DNA from: Niastella populi
Lineage (GTDB): Bacteria > Bacteroidota > Bacteroidia > Chitinophagales > Chitinophagaceae
Assembly: GCF_002078015.1 (NCBI RefSeq)
Contig: NZ_LWBP01000191.1
Coordinates: 1-64,000 of the forward strand
Direction: 5' to 3'
Length of the DNA stretch: 64,000 nucleotides
A program made the position numbers and the translations under genes. Positions 24,342-33,901 of this stretch are shown here, one piece after another. Position 1 is the stretch's first letter, and every line of letters begins with the position of its first letter. Below the pieces are notes generated by a model. The model made no database searches. It had not been told where the DNA came from and saw nothing but the letters and a program-made list of their open reading frames with translations.

Positions 24342-27300
24342 TTATTTTACGATCACCAGTTTGCCGGTAAACGATCTGCTGCCGGAGTTGATAATGTAAT
24401 AATAATTACCTGCGGCTAACTGCGAAGCAGGAACGGCTACCCGGTTCAACCGGTTGGCCATTACATTTCCTTTGAACAATACCTTTTCGCAGGCACCCAG
24501 CGCATTGTAAATACTTACAGTGGCATTGGCGCTTTGCGGTGAGGTAAATTCAATGATACCATTTGTGATAACCGGGTTGGGATATGCTTTATAGGTAAAG
24601 CTGGTAACGTTTGTACCGGTTACGGTTGGTTCATTGGTTTTTGCTGTGGCAAGGGGTGTTGCTTTACGTGCACCGCAATCGGAGTAATCTGCCGCTACTT
24701 CCATAAAGTCGGTAACACTACAGCCGGTAACCAGGTCGGTAACCGTAATGATATACAAACCGGGTATGCCTGTAATGGTGGTTGGCTGATCTGAAATGAA
24801 ATCATCGCCTAACCACAGGTAACTGGCGTTGGCCGAATTGGAAGTAACTGTTAAAGTAACTTCGGGATTGGCACAGGTTATAGGGCCGCTGTTGCTGAAA
24901 GTTATTTCCGGCGGCGCCGTATTTTCAGTTACGATGGTCGATTTGCTGGAGGTACAGCCATTGACAGGGTTGGTAGCTGTGAGTGTATACTGACCACCAT
25001 GCGTAACAGTTGCCAGTGCAGATGACGCAATGTAGCCATTCGGCCCTTCCCATCTGTAATCTACACCCGATGATGACGAACTGCCTGAAATGGTAACGCT
25101 GCTGGTTAAACAGTTTATTATTCCCGAGTTGTTGATTGAGATCTCGCCGGGCGGAGTGGTATTCTCTTCTACGATGGTGCTGGCTGTGGCAGTACAGCCA
25201 TTGGTTGGGCTGGTTGCCGTGAAAACATACGTGCCGCCTCTTGTGATCGATGCACTTAATGTAGAGGCGCTGAACCCGTTCGGGCCACTCCAGCTGTAGT
25301 TGAGATTACCCGAAGAAACCGTTGCCTCAATTGTAATGCCGGGGGTTATACAGGTTATAGTTCCATTGTGCGTAGCTGAAACGGCAGTTGGCGCTATCGT
25401 GTCCTGTGATACGCTAACCTGGCTTGTTGATGAGCAGCCATTGGCCGGGTTGGTAACGGTCAATGTATAATTGCCGGGTATAGTTACCGAAGTACTGGGC
25501 GTGCTGGCAATAACACCGCCAGCATTGCTCCAGCTATAGCTGACGCCAGGTGTGGTTGAACTGCCTGCCAGCGTTGAACTGGTGGCGATACAGGTTAACT
25601 GTAATGGATCAGCAGATGCCGTTACGGCTGGTTTTGTAGTATCCCGGGTTACTGTGGCTGTAGCCGTTGCTGAACAACCACCCAGTGTCACCGTCAATGT
25701 ATAGCTGCCTGGTGCATTGACTACCGGGTTTTGTACGGTTGACGAATAACCGTTCGGCCCGCTCCAGGTATAAGATGCGCCTGATGCCGCAGAGCTTCCC
25801 TGAAGCGTGACCGAATTGTTAATACAGTTAATGGCGCCGCCTGTTGCGTTTGCAGTTACATTGGCAGCGCTTGTTGCTACAACCTGCATGTTGTCGAAGT
25901 AATAGAACTCATCATTGCCCGTAGCCCTTGCCCGTACAACGATCTGTAAGCTGTTACCGCTTAAACCGCTGATCGAAACTGGCGTAGGTGTGGTACTGTG
26001 GTTATTGATGGTGCCCAGTTTTTCGGCAAACAATACTTCTGTGCCGTTATTGAGCTTATAATAGAACCTGATGTAATCGGCATATTCACCGGTGGTGTTC
26101 ATTACGGCATCGTTGATAATGGAACTTCTCACCTGGGTTGAAATGGAGATATTTGTTTTGCCGCTGATATCGATAGCGCCGGAAGTCCAAACCCCTTCAC
26201 CGGTTGTGGTGCTGTTGCTGATCCTGAACTCATTGTTCAAAACCGAGAACAGGGTAGTTGACGGGTTGATGGCGGTTGTCCATGGTGTGGCGCCGGCATC
26301 GGATGACGTGCCATTCGCCAGGGTGAAGTCTTCCAGCCAGGCGGTGCCGGTAATGGTGTTGCTGAAGGTAACGACCGCACTGGTATTGCTGGTGCAGCCA
26401 TTCGCCGGATTGGTTACAGTAAGGTTGTAAGTACCTGCAACAGTAACAACGGGATTTTGCGTTGTAGCCGTAAAGTTGTTCGGGCCTGTCCAGCTGTAAG
26501 TAACATTGCTGGTGGAAGAACTTCCTGAAAGGGTAACCGAAGAGCCGCCGCTACAGCTAAGCGATCCGCTTGCGCTGGCGGTGGCGCCGGGCGCTGTTGT
26601 GTTCAGTACAACGATAGCCGTATCGATGCCGCTGCAGCCTGTAGCCGGGTTGTGAACCGTTAATGTATAAATACCGCTTGCGGTTACAACGGGGTTTTGG
26701 GCTGTAGAAGTAAAGTTGTTCGGCCCTGTCCAGCTATAACTTACGCCACCCGATGCGGCATTCCCTGACAATGTCACCGATGAGCTGGTGCAGGTAATGA
26801 CGCCGCCGTTTGCTGTAACGCTCTCGCCGGTGATGTCGCTTCCCTCCAGTTTTATATTATCGAAATAATAGCGTTCGGTAGGGTCGCTGTTGCTTGTTTT
26901 GATGATCACCTGCAGGGTGCTGCCATTGAGCGCTGCAGAGGTTACGGTAACGGAAGCCGTGCCATTGGTTGTAGTACCTAAGCCGGCAACGTCTTCAAAT
27001 ACCAGGGTTTCTGCACCGCCGTTCAGCTTATAATAAACGCGAATGTAATCGCCATTTTCGAACGCATCGTTAGTGCTTGCTGTTTCACTGCGCAGGTTAA
27101 CCGAGAACGTTACGCCTGTTTTACCGGCGATATTGATCTCCTGCGAGCTCCATACTCCTTCTGCCTGACCGCTGAATGTGGTCTTGAACTCATTGTTTTG
27201 AACCGAGTACGTTCCGCTTCCACTGGTAGTGGCTGTCCATGCTACAGCGCCGGCCCTGGAAGTAGTGCCGTTGCTGAGTCCGGAAAAATCTTCGAGCCAG

Positions 27301-29288
27301 AAGATGGCAGGGGTAGAACTTGTGCCCGAGGTTACAGATACGGATTGCTGAGTCGTACAGCCGTTGGCCGGGTTGGTTACGGTGGCAACGTACGTACCGG
27401 CTGTGCTTACCGTTGGATTTTTTGAGTTGCTTGTGAAATTATTCGGTCCGGTCCAGCTATAGGTAGCATTGGGAACGGTTGAATTTACATTCAGGGTGAT
27501 GACCGATAAACAGGCCAGGTTGCCGCCGGTAGCAGCTATGTCGGGCGGAGTTTTATTTTCCGGAACGCTAATGGTGCCGGATGCGGTGCAGCCCGAGGAG
27601 AACGTTGCGGTCACAATGTATTGTCCGCCCACGTTAACAGCAGGGTTTTGTACTGGAGAGGTGAAACCGTTGGGGCCGGTCCATGACCAGGCGGTTACTG
27701 TACCCGTTGCGGTTGCCGACAATTGCGCCGCTGCCGTACAGGTTACGATGCCGGTAACAGCTGGCGTAATGGTGGTAGTGCCGGCGTTGCTTCCCGTTAA
27801 TTTTATGTTGTCGAAGAAATAGCGTTCTGAAGGGTCGGAATTGCTGGTTTTGATGATCACCTGCAGCGTGCTTCCATTAAATGTGGATGAGTTGAAGGTG
27901 GTGGAACTGGTGGTATTGGTGGTAGAACCGAGGCCTGCCAGATCTTCAAACGCCAGCGTTTCTGCGCCGCCATTTAATTTGTAATACACCCGTATGTAAT
28001 CACCGGTTTCAAATGCGTCGCTGGATGTAGCTACTTCACTGCGCAGGTCAACCGAAAAGCTGACATTGGTTTTTGATGAAATATCAATAACCTGCGAGGT
28101 CCAGGTGCCAACGCCCTGGCCGCCGCTAAAGGAAGCCTTATACTCGCTGTTCTGTATCGAATAAGTGCCGGAACCGGGGGCTGATGTGGTCCAGGCGGTA
28201 GTGCCTGCATCGGAAGTAGTGCCGTTGCTTAAACCGGTAAAGTCTTCCAGCCAGAAGGTAGTAACGGCGCTTGCAGAAACGGTTACCGATTGCTGGGCGC
28301 TGCAGCCATTGGCCGGATTGGTAACAGTGACCGTATAGGTGCCTGCCGCACAAACCGTGGGGTTTTGGGAAGTGGAGGTAAAGCTATTGGGACCGCTCCA
28401 GCTATAGGTAGCGCCGCTTACATTCGAGGTGGCGCTGATGGTTACACACGATCCGCAGGCGAGTCCGCCGCCTGTAGCTGTGATCACAGGGGCTGTTTTA
28501 TTTTCGGTTACGGTAACGCTTGCCGAACCGGTACCGGTGCTGTTGGTAGCTACTACGGTGTAGGTGCCGGCGGCGGTTATAACGGGGTTTTGCGCCGTAG
28601 AAGTATACCCGTTCGGACCGGTCCAGCTCCAGGTGGTAGTACCTGAACCGGTGGCGGTTGCCGATAAACCCAGCGATGGGCTGGCGCAGGTTAATATGCC
28701 GCCATTGGCGGCAGCGGCAGTTACGGTAATGCCCGAAGTAACCGTACAGGGGCCTTTTTCCTTGAACATCCTGTACTCTTCTATATAGTACTTCGATGTT
28801 TGCGAACCGCCGTTATTATAGTTGTAAAGCCTTACTACCAGCTGTACATTATTGCCGGTAAGCACCGGTGAAATGAAATCAATTGTGCCGAAATTGCCGG
28901 TGCGTTGATCGAGCAGGATTTCAGCCCCGCCATTGATCTTATAATAGATCCGCACATACTCCGAGCTGTTCATGTCACCTTCGGAGGAAACCTTAACAGC
29001 CACCTGAAATTCGGAGTAACCGGGGTTACTGAAAACCCGGGAATACCAGATGCCTTCGCCACCCAGTTCCTGGGCGTGCAGGCGGTTCGATTTTACGGCA
29101 AAGTAACCGGTAGAGGCAACATTCGAACTGTTGAGGTACCAGCCTGTTGCTGAAGGATCTGACGTAGTACCATTTGCCAGGGGAAAACGCGCGTTTACGA
29201 TCGGACAATCCGGGCTGGCAGACAGGTAATTGCTAAGGAAAAAAAAGAACAACAAAAGAGAGAACGGTTTAGGTATTCGTTTTTGCAT
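24342..29288 (-). CDS. Giant modular secreted protein with T9SS sorting domain
   Basis: A 1648-residue exported protein with a signal peptide at 1-24. It alternates two module types. One is a jelly-roll-like module starting WLEDFTGLSNGTTSDAG (about 343-505, 662-825 and 983-1140, with a variant at about 30-180), each ending with a YYFDNIKL-type strand. The other is an Ig/SprB-like module of about 80 residues with the core YSWTGPNNFTSTxQNPxVTxAGTYTLTVTNPANGC, present about a dozen times. The modules at 343 and 662 are close copies, suggesting recent internal duplication. A type A T9SS domain (about 1570-1648; YPNPVITNG...GKLVIVK) ends the protein. It is likely a large cell-surface adhesin. Confidence 0.88.
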   Translation of the reverse strand: MQKRIPKPFSLLLFFFFLSNYLSASPDCPIVNARFPLANGTTSDPSATGWYLNSSNVASTGYFAVKSNRLHAQELGGEGIWYSRVFSNPGYSEFQVAVKVSSEGDMNSSEYVRIYYKINGGAEILLDQRTGNFGTIDFISPVLTGNNVQLVVRLYNYNNGGSQTSKYYIEEYRMFKEKGPCTVTSGITVTAAAANGGILTCASPSLGLSATATGSGTTTWSWTGPNGYTSTAQNPVITAAGTYTVVATNSTGTGSASVTVTENKTAPVITATGGGLACGSCVTISATSNVSGATYSWSGPNSFTSTSQNPTVCAAGTYTVTVTNPANGCSAQQSVTVSASAVTTFWLEDFTGLSNGTTSDAGTTAWTTSAPGSGTYSIQNSEYKASFSGGQGVGTWTSQVIDISSKTNVSFSVDLRSEVATSSDAFETGDYIRVYYKLNGGAETLAFEDLAGLGSTTNTTSSTTFNSSTFNGSTLQVIIKTSNSDPSERYFFDNIKLTGSNAGTTTITPAVTGIVTCTAAAQLSATATGTVTAWSWTGPNGFTSPVQNPAVNVGGQYIVTATFSSGCTASGTISVPENKTPPDIAATGGNLACLSVITLNVNSTVPNATYSWTGPNNFTSNSKNPTVSTAGTYVATVTNPANGCTTQQSVSVTSGTSSTPAIFWLEDFSGLSNGTTSRAGAVAWTATTSGSGTYSVQNNEFKTTFSGQAEGVWSSQEINIAGKTGVTFSVNLRSETASTNDAFENGDYIRVYYKLNGGAETLVFEDVAGLGTTTNGTASVTVTSAALNGSTLQVIIKTSNSDPTERYYFDNIKLEGSDITGESVTANGGVITCTSSSVTLSGNAASGGVSYSWTGPNNFTSTAQNPVVTASGIYTLTVHNPATGCSGIDTAIVVLNTTAPGATASASGSLSCSGGSSVTLSGSSSTSNVTYSWTGPNNFTATTQNPVVTVAGTYNLTVTNPANGCTSNTSAVVTFSNTITGTAWLEDFTLANGTSSDAGATPWTTAINPSTTLFSVLNNEFRISNSTTTGEGVWTSGAIDISGKTNISISTQVRSSIINDAVMNTTGEYADYIRFYYKLNNGTEVLFAEKLGTINNHSTTPTPVSISGLSGNSLQIVVRARATGNDEFYYFDNMQVVATSAANVTANATGGAINCINNSVTLQGSSAASGASYTWSGPNGYSSTVQNPVVNAPGSYTLTVTLGGCSATATATVTRDTTKPAVTASADPLQLTCIATSSTLAGSSTTPGVSYSWSNAGGVIASTPSTSVTIPGNYTLTVTNPANGCSSTSQVSVSQDTIAPTAVSATHNGTITCITPGITIEATVSSGNLNYSWSGPNGFSASTLSASITRGGTYVFTATSPTNGCTATASTIVEENTTPPGEISINNSGIINCLTSSVTISGSSSSSGVDYRWEGPNGYIASSALATVTHGGQYTLTATNPVNGCTSSKSTIVTENTAPPEITFSNSGPITCANPEVTLTVTSNSANASYLWLGDDFISDQPTTITGIPGLYIITVTDLVTGCSVTDFMEVAADYSDCGARKATPLATAKTNEPTVTGTNVTSFTYKAYPNPVITNGIIEFTSPQSANATVSIYNALGACEKVLFKGNVMANRLNRVAVPASQLAAGNYYYIINSGSRSFTGKLVIVK

Positions 29289-29730
29289 ATATAGGGTATT
29301 TGTTCGTTTATACGATCAAGAGCATGGCATGGCTGTTCCTGCCTGTAAGGCAGGAAAAACTATTGTCACCAGGTTATGTTAATGGGGGGCCATATGTGCT
29401 GCCTGGTTATGGCGAATAATGAGGGCTTATTATTAATATACGAGCACGTAGGAAAAGGTAAAAGGGTTTAGTGCTGACTTATATGCAGGTGGTTACAGGC
29501 GGTCAAATTAATAACAAAGTTTTCGGGAATTCACATTTATTTTCAACTTATCCTTTAGGTGGTGCCAATCAGTCTTTGATAGGTTACAATTAAATACAAG
29601 ATGAAAGAAATTGTATTGTGTTTTAAATGAGATCAGAAAGCCTTTATATATGTGTTGTGCATAATAAGACTTTCTGACCAGTAGTGACGAATGTATGGTT
29701 GGGCTCTTATAAAATGGGAATTGTTATGCT
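29289..29730. other. Non-coding region with one short hairpin
   Basis: This 442-base gap lies upstream of the giant T9SS gene and downstream of the AraC gene. A small perfect hairpin (TTCCTGCC-TGTA-AGGCAGGAA near 29337-29357) is the only structure I see. No coding frame is supported. Confidence 0.4.
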
Positions 29731-30609
29731 TCAATTCACTTTCTGCATGTATTCGGTAAGGAACTTCTTGGGCGGTTGTCCGGTTATTTTTTTGAACACC
29801 CGGTTAAAGGTAACGGCATTGTTAAAACCGCTTTGATAGGCGACGGCGGCCAGGCTGTCGAAATTTTCGCCAACGATTTTTTTACATGCTTCATTGATGC
29901 GCACCTCGTTTAGAAAAGCCACATACGTTTTTAAAGTATGCTTTTTAAAATACCGGCAGAAAGCCTGTGGGGTCAGGTGCGCCACATCGGCAATTTGTTT
30001 CAGGGTAATGTTCTCGGTATAATGCGCCATGGTATATTGATAAATATCATTCATGCGCAATCCTTCCGATTCGGTAATAGAACTTTCTGTATGTGTATTG
30101 GAAAGCGATTTGTATTGTTTAAGCCTGCTGAGGGTTTGCAGTAGCTGAATAAAGAATGCCAGCCTGATACCGTTCCTGGCTTCTTTGATCAGGACCATCT
30201 TTTTCATGATATCTTTCTGGTGCGAGGCGGGAACCTGTAATCCTTTGCGGGTAAGCTCCATGAACTTTTTGACGTTATTCATTTCCGGCAGTTCCATGAT
30301 CTTCCCAAACGGGCCGCGCAGGTCAACGAATAAGGTAAGCGCATGAATGTCTTTCTCGCTGTTCTTTTCAAAATAATCAGGATCGCTTTTGAACAGGTGC
30401 GGCTGGTTGGCGCCGAGGATATAAATATCACCCGATTGAAAACGCTGCATGCAGGTGCCGGCGATCAGCGTGCCTTCTCCTTTGATTATCCAGGTAATTT
30501 GTGTTTCGTTATGACGGTGCAGGTGATTGTAGAAATGTGGTAACTTATCCTCCTGTACCATGATCGAATGTTCCTGGGAAACCGGTATGGTGAATTGAAC
30601 GACTTTCAT
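29731..30609 (-). CDS. AraC-family transcriptional regulator
   Basis: A 292-residue regulator with an N-terminal cupin sensor (about 15-120; HFYNHLHRHNETQITWIIKGEGTLIAG) and a C-terminal pair of helix-turn-helix motifs (about 192-290; ITLKQIADVAHLTPQAFCRYFKKHTLKTYVAFLNEVRINEACK, then AYQSGFNNAVTFNRVFKKITGQPPKKF). The ATG at 30609 is chosen because the upstream extension shows no cupin sequence. AraC-cupin proteins usually sense a sugar or organic acid and activate the adjacent operon. The divergent DapA-like, DUF885 and GH127 genes are the natural targets, and TTGGTA repeats lie in the shared upstream region. Confidence 0.92.
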   Translation of the reverse strand: MKVVQFTIPVSQEHSIMVQEDKLPHFYNHLHRHNETQITWIIKGEGTLIAGTCMQRFQSGDIYILGANQPHLFKSDPDYFEKNSEKDIHALTLFVDLRGPFGKIMELPEMNNVKKFMELTRKGLQVPASHQKDIMKKMVLIKEARNGIRLAFFIQLLQTLSRLKQYKSLSNTHTESSITESEGLRMNDIYQYTMAHYTENITLKQIADVAHLTPQAFCRYFKKHTLKTYVAFLNEVRINEACKKIVGENFDSLAAVAYQSGFNNAVTFNRVFKKITGQPPKKFLTEYMQKVN

Positions 30610-30630
30610 GTGCAGTGGTTTGGTTGGTTT

Positions 30631-30684
30631 TACCAATATTACCAATTTTTTCCCATAAGCCGGTGCAAGAGGTTAATATTGGTA
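30631..30684. promoter_or_regulatory. Inverted TACCAATATTA / TAATATTGGTA sites, candidate AraC operator
   Basis: TACCAATATTA at 30631-30641 is matched exactly in reverse complement at 30674-30684. The first copy also holds a direct repeat (TACCAAtatTACCAA). A further TTTTGGTAAC lies at 30855-30864, next to the possible -7 element TAATTTTG (30851-30858) of the divergent gene. Repeated TTGGTA half-sites between an AraC gene and its neighbour suggest the regulator's binding sites. Confidence 0.45.
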
Positions 30685-30698
30685 AAGAAATGATTAAA

Positions 30699-30810
30699 AA
30701 GGCACAAGGCACAAGGCACAAGGCACAAGGCAGAAGGCGGAAGGCAGAAGGCGCAAGGCGGAAGGCAGAAGGCGGAAGGCAGAAGGCACAAGGCACAAGG
30801 CGGAAGGCAA
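30699..30810. repeat. Sixteen-unit heptamer array (AAGGCAC/AAGGCAG/AAGGCGG)
   Basis: Sixteen consecutive 7-bp units all begin AAGGC and vary only in the last two bases (AC, AG, GG, GC, AA). The array sits between the divergent AraC and DapA-like genes. Open frames on both strands through it are artefacts of low complexity. Confidence 0.95.
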
Positions 30811-30929
30811 GAATATTTTGAGTTCATTCACCCTTGACCATTGACCTTGTTAATTTTGGTAACAAACTGATTAAAACAGGCTACGCACCAGTAACTGCTT
30901 CATAATACCTTTATTAAAAATTAATACGA

Positions 30930-31850
30930 ATGAGTATATCATGGAAAGGTATTTTTCCTGCCTTCACAACCAAGTTTACAGCCGATGATACCCTCGATCT
31001 GGCCCTGTTTGAAAAAGGATTGCAGGCTCAACTGGATGCGGGTGTAGATGGGATTGTACTCGGAGGCAGCCTCGGGGAAGCCAGCACCCTCACTACTGAA
31101 GAAAAAGAAACGCTGGTAAAGCTTGCCATCGATATTGCCGGCCCTGTTCCGGTAGTATTGAACATTGCGGAAGGCGCCACGAAGGAAGCCATTAAACAGG
31201 CCGCCCTGGGTAAAAGCTGGGGGGTAAAAGGGTTGATGTTATTGCCGCCTATGCGATACAAAACAGATGACCGCGAAACGCTCACCTTCTTCAGGGCGGT
31301 AGCGCAGTCGACCGATCTGCCGATCATGATCTATAACAATCCCGTAGACTATAAAATAGAAGTTACGCTCGATATTTTTGAGCAGCTGCAGGAGTTTGAT
31401 AACATTCAGGCCGTAAAGGAATCAACCCGCGATGTATCGAACGTAACGCGGATGATCAACTACTTTGGCGATCGCTATAAGATCCTTTGCGGGGTTGACA
31501 CGCTGGCCATGGAAGAATTGCTGATGGGCGCCGATGGCTGGGTGGGCGGCCTGGTAACTGCATTCCCACGGGAAACAGTAGCCGTTTACCGGTTGATCAA
31601 AGCCGGGCTCATCGACGATGCCCGCGCTATATACCGCTGGTTCCTGCCGTTGCTTGAACTGGATATTCATCCCAAACTGGTACAATATATAAAACTGGCC
31701 GAAGCGCAGGTGGGACTGGGGTCGGAATATGTACGCGCACCCCGGTTAACGCTGATAGGCGAAGAGAGAGAGCGGGTGCTGAAGATTATTAATGATGGAA
31801 TTTCGTCCAGACCTGAGCTGCCTGAATACATGAAGATGGAGGTTAGTTGA
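30930..31850 (+). CDS. DapA-family aldolase/dehydratase
   Basis: A 306-residue TIM-barrel protein of the dihydrodipicolinate synthase superfamily, which binds 2-keto acids through a Schiff-base lysine. Visible residues are GGSLGEASTLT at about 45-55, Y135 in IMIYNNPVDY and the Schiff-base lysine K163 in IQAVKESTRDV. True DapA is unlikely because the gene sits in a sugar cluster (AraC regulator, GH127) and not with lysine genes. A role such as 2-keto-3-deoxy-pentonate dehydratase or a keto-deoxy-sugar aldolase fits the context but is inference. The TGA stop lies inside the first unit of a long octamer array. Confidence 0.85.
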   Translation: MSISWKGIFPAFTTKFTADDTLDLALFEKGLQAQLDAGVDGIVLGGSLGEASTLTTEEKETLVKLAIDIAGPVPVVLNIAEGATKEAIKQAALGKSWGVKGLMLLPPMRYKTDDRETLTFFRAVAQSTDLPIMIYNNPVDYKIEVTLDIFEQLQEFDNIQAVKESTRDVSNVTRMINYFGDRYKILCGVDTLAMEELLMGADGWVGGLVTAFPRETVAVYRLIKAGLIDDARAIYRWFLPLLELDIHPKLVQYIKLAEAQVGLGSEYVRAPRLTLIGEERERVLKIINDGISSRPELPEYMKMEVS

Positions 31851-31973
31851 CGGGTTGACGAGTTGACGAGTTAACGGGTTGACGAGTTGACGGGTTAACG
31901 GGTTGACGAGTTAACGGGTTGACGGGTTGACGAGTTGACGAGTTAACGGGTTGACGAGTTGACGGGTTAATGA
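31846..31973. repeat. Sixteen-unit octamer array (GTTGACGA/GTTGACGG/GTTAACGG)
   Basis: Sixteen 8-bp units drawn almost only from GTTGACGA, GTTGACGG and GTTAACGG run without a gap. The stop codon of the DapA-like gene (31848-31850) is inside the first unit. The array occupies the first 128 bases of the gap before the DUF885 gene. Confidence 0.95.
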
Positions 31974-32020
31974 ATGGAAAAGCAAGTGGAGGTAGTAGTT
32001 GGTTCGATATTCGGGAATCT

Positions 32021-32073
32021 TTTCACGTATCACGATTGCCGTTTCACGTTTCACGATTGCCGTTTCACGTTCC
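32021..32073. repeat. Heptamer array (TTTCACG/ATTGCCG)
   Basis: TTTCACG, TATCACG, ATTGCCG, TTTCACG, TTTCACG, ATTGCCG and TTTCACG run in perfect 7-bp phase and end fifteen bases before the DUF885 start. An upstream extension of that reading frame from 31974 would translate this repeat and is rejected. Confidence 0.85.
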
Positions 32074-32087
32074 AAAACAAAATTATT

Positions 32088-33797
32088 ATGAGAAAAATAC
32101 CAATACTTATCCTTTGCATGGTTCTTGAGGCCATGCGGTCCAACGCTCAATCGCCGCTCTACCAGCAAACAAGCGAGGTAAATAACCTGATGGCCCGGTA
32201 TGAAGCCGACCGCGGCAGCATACACCGGTTCTATTTTGTAGAGAATAGCCCGGAGCGGCGCAACAGGCTGATGACCCTTGTTTCGGATTACCTGAAACAG
32301 GTGCAGCAGTTGAAGTATGAAGATCTTCCCGCCGGAAGCAGGGTCGATTATGTGCTGTTCAAAAGAAACCTCGATGAGCAACAGCGGGTACTGAACGTGG
32401 AGAAAAAAGAATACGAACAACTCAATACCTGGTTCCCGTTTGCAGCTACCATTTATGAAATGGAAAAATACCGCCGCCGCGGTCCCCAGCCAGATGCGCA
32501 GCAGTGGGCGGCCCAAATGAAAGAGATCACGATCTCCATTGGAAAGTTGTCCAAATCGCTGGAAAAAGATTCTGCCATAACCATAAACCTTATCCGCCGG
32601 GCGCAGGGTGTTGTAAAGGGGTTTCAGACGGCACTGAAAAGTGTGAACGATTTTTATTCAGGGTATGATCCCGCCTATACCTGGTGGCTGCCCGACCCTT
32701 TTAAGAAACTCGATACCGCCATTGCCGCCTATGCACAACTCTGGCAGCAAAAAGCAAAATCGGCGCCGGGTGGTAAAGACGATGGCAGCGGTATTATTGG
32801 TTACCCCATCGGGAAAGAAGAGATCATTCGCCAACTGCAACTGGAGTTCATTCCCTATACACCCGAAGAACTGATAGATATCGCCAACAAAGAGTTTGCC
32901 TGGTGCGATGCGGAAATGCTGAAGGCAACACAGGAAATGGGATTGGGAAAAGACTGGAAAGCAGCCCTCGAGAAAGTAAAGAATACCTATGTGGCGCCGG
33001 GAAAACAACCGGGGGCTATCATGAAGTTATACGACGAGTCTGTTGCATTTTTAAAAAAGAATAACCTGCTCACGATTCCGCCCATGGCCGAAGAAACCTG
33101 GCGCATGATCATGATGACGCCCGAGCGGCAGCTGGTAAATCCTTTCTTCACCGGTGGCGAAGTGTTAAGCATCTCGTATCCCACCAATACGATGGAAGAA
33201 GATGATAAAATGATGAGCATGCGTGGAAACAACCCGCATTTCTCCCGCGCAACCGTACATCATGAATTAATTGCAGGCCACCATTTGCAGGGGTTCATGA
33301 ACAACCGGTATAAAGTATATCGCAATTTCGATACGCCTTTCTGGATAGAAGGCTGGGCGCTGTACTGGGAAATGTTATTGTGGGACCTGAAATTCCCCCA
33401 ATCTCCTGAAGACAGGGTGGGGATGTTGTTCTGGCGTATGCACCGTTGTGCGCGGATCATTTTTTCACTGAATTATCACCTGGGAAAATGGACGCCGCAA
33501 CAATGCATCGATTTTCTGGTTGACCGGGTGGGCCATGAACGCGCCAATGCCGAAGGAGAAGTGCGCCGTTCATTTGTGGGTGGGTACAGTCCGCTTTACC
33601 AACTGGCGTACATGATCGGCGGTCTGCAATTCTATACAATGAAAAAAGAACTGGTAGATAGCGGTAAAATGACGTATGCACAATACCATGATGCAGTACT
33701 GCACGAAAATTCAATGCCTGTTTCAATGGTAAGGGCCATCATTACGAACCAGCGGATTGCAAAAGATTATAAAGCGGAATGGAAGTTTTACAGGTGA
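32088..33797 (+). CDS. DUF885 family secreted metallopeptidase-like protein
   Basis: A 569-residue protein with a signal peptide (about 1-20, MRKIPILILCMVLEAMRSNAQ). It belongs to DUF885, a family of zinc-peptidase-like helical proteins. The metal motif is HHELIAGHH at 391-399, giving HExxxGHH, followed by the downstream FWIEGWALYWEMLL glutamate helix at about 418-431. These are the expected zinc ligands, so the protein is probably an active periplasmic peptidase. Its position between a DapA-like lyase and a GH127 glycosidase is unusual and might point to handling of glycopeptides such as arabinosylated plant proteins; this is inference. The start at 32088 is preferred over 31974. Confidence 0.85.
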   Translation: MRKIPILILCMVLEAMRSNAQSPLYQQTSEVNNLMARYEADRGSIHRFYFVENSPERRNRLMTLVSDYLKQVQQLKYEDLPAGSRVDYVLFKRNLDEQQRVLNVEKKEYEQLNTWFPFAATIYEMEKYRRRGPQPDAQQWAAQMKEITISIGKLSKSLEKDSAITINLIRRAQGVVKGFQTALKSVNDFYSGYDPAYTWWLPDPFKKLDTAIAAYAQLWQQKAKSAPGGKDDGSGIIGYPIGKEEIIRQLQLEFIPYTPEELIDIANKEFAWCDAEMLKATQEMGLGKDWKAALEKVKNTYVAPGKQPGAIMKLYDESVAFLKKNNLLTIPPMAEETWRMIMMTPERQLVNPFFTGGEVLSISYPTNTMEEDDKMMSMRGNNPHFSRATVHHELIAGHHLQGFMNNRYKVYRNFDTPFWIEGWALYWEMLLWDLKFPQSPEDRVGMLFWRMHRCARIIFSLNYHLGKWTPQQCIDFLVDRVGHERANAEGEVRRSFVGGYSPLYQLAYMIGGLQFYTMKKELVDSGKMTYAQYHDAVLHENSMPVSMVRAIITNQRIAKDYKAEWKFYR

Positions 33798-33800
33798 GAC

Positions 33801-33882
33801 GAGTTGTTCAGTTATTGAGTTATTCAGTTGGAAGATTAACTCAATGACCCCGATAACTCAATAACTTAAAAACTGAATAACC
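33801..33882. repeat. Facing octamer arrays (AGTTATTS), second copy
   Basis: AGTTGTTC, AGTTATTG, AGTTATTC, AGTTGG on the left face GATAACTCAATAACTTAAAAACTGAATAAC on the right, separated by about 20 bases. It begins four bases after the DUF885 stop and ends about 20 bases before the GH127 start. Confidence 0.8.
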
Positions 33883-33901
33883 AAAACCTTTCCTTTAAAT
33901 A

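Noticed and set aside
30699-30810. A possible CRISPR array or coding frame in the AAGGC repeats
   Set aside because: Units are 7 bp with no spacers, and frames on both strands are only translations of the repeat.
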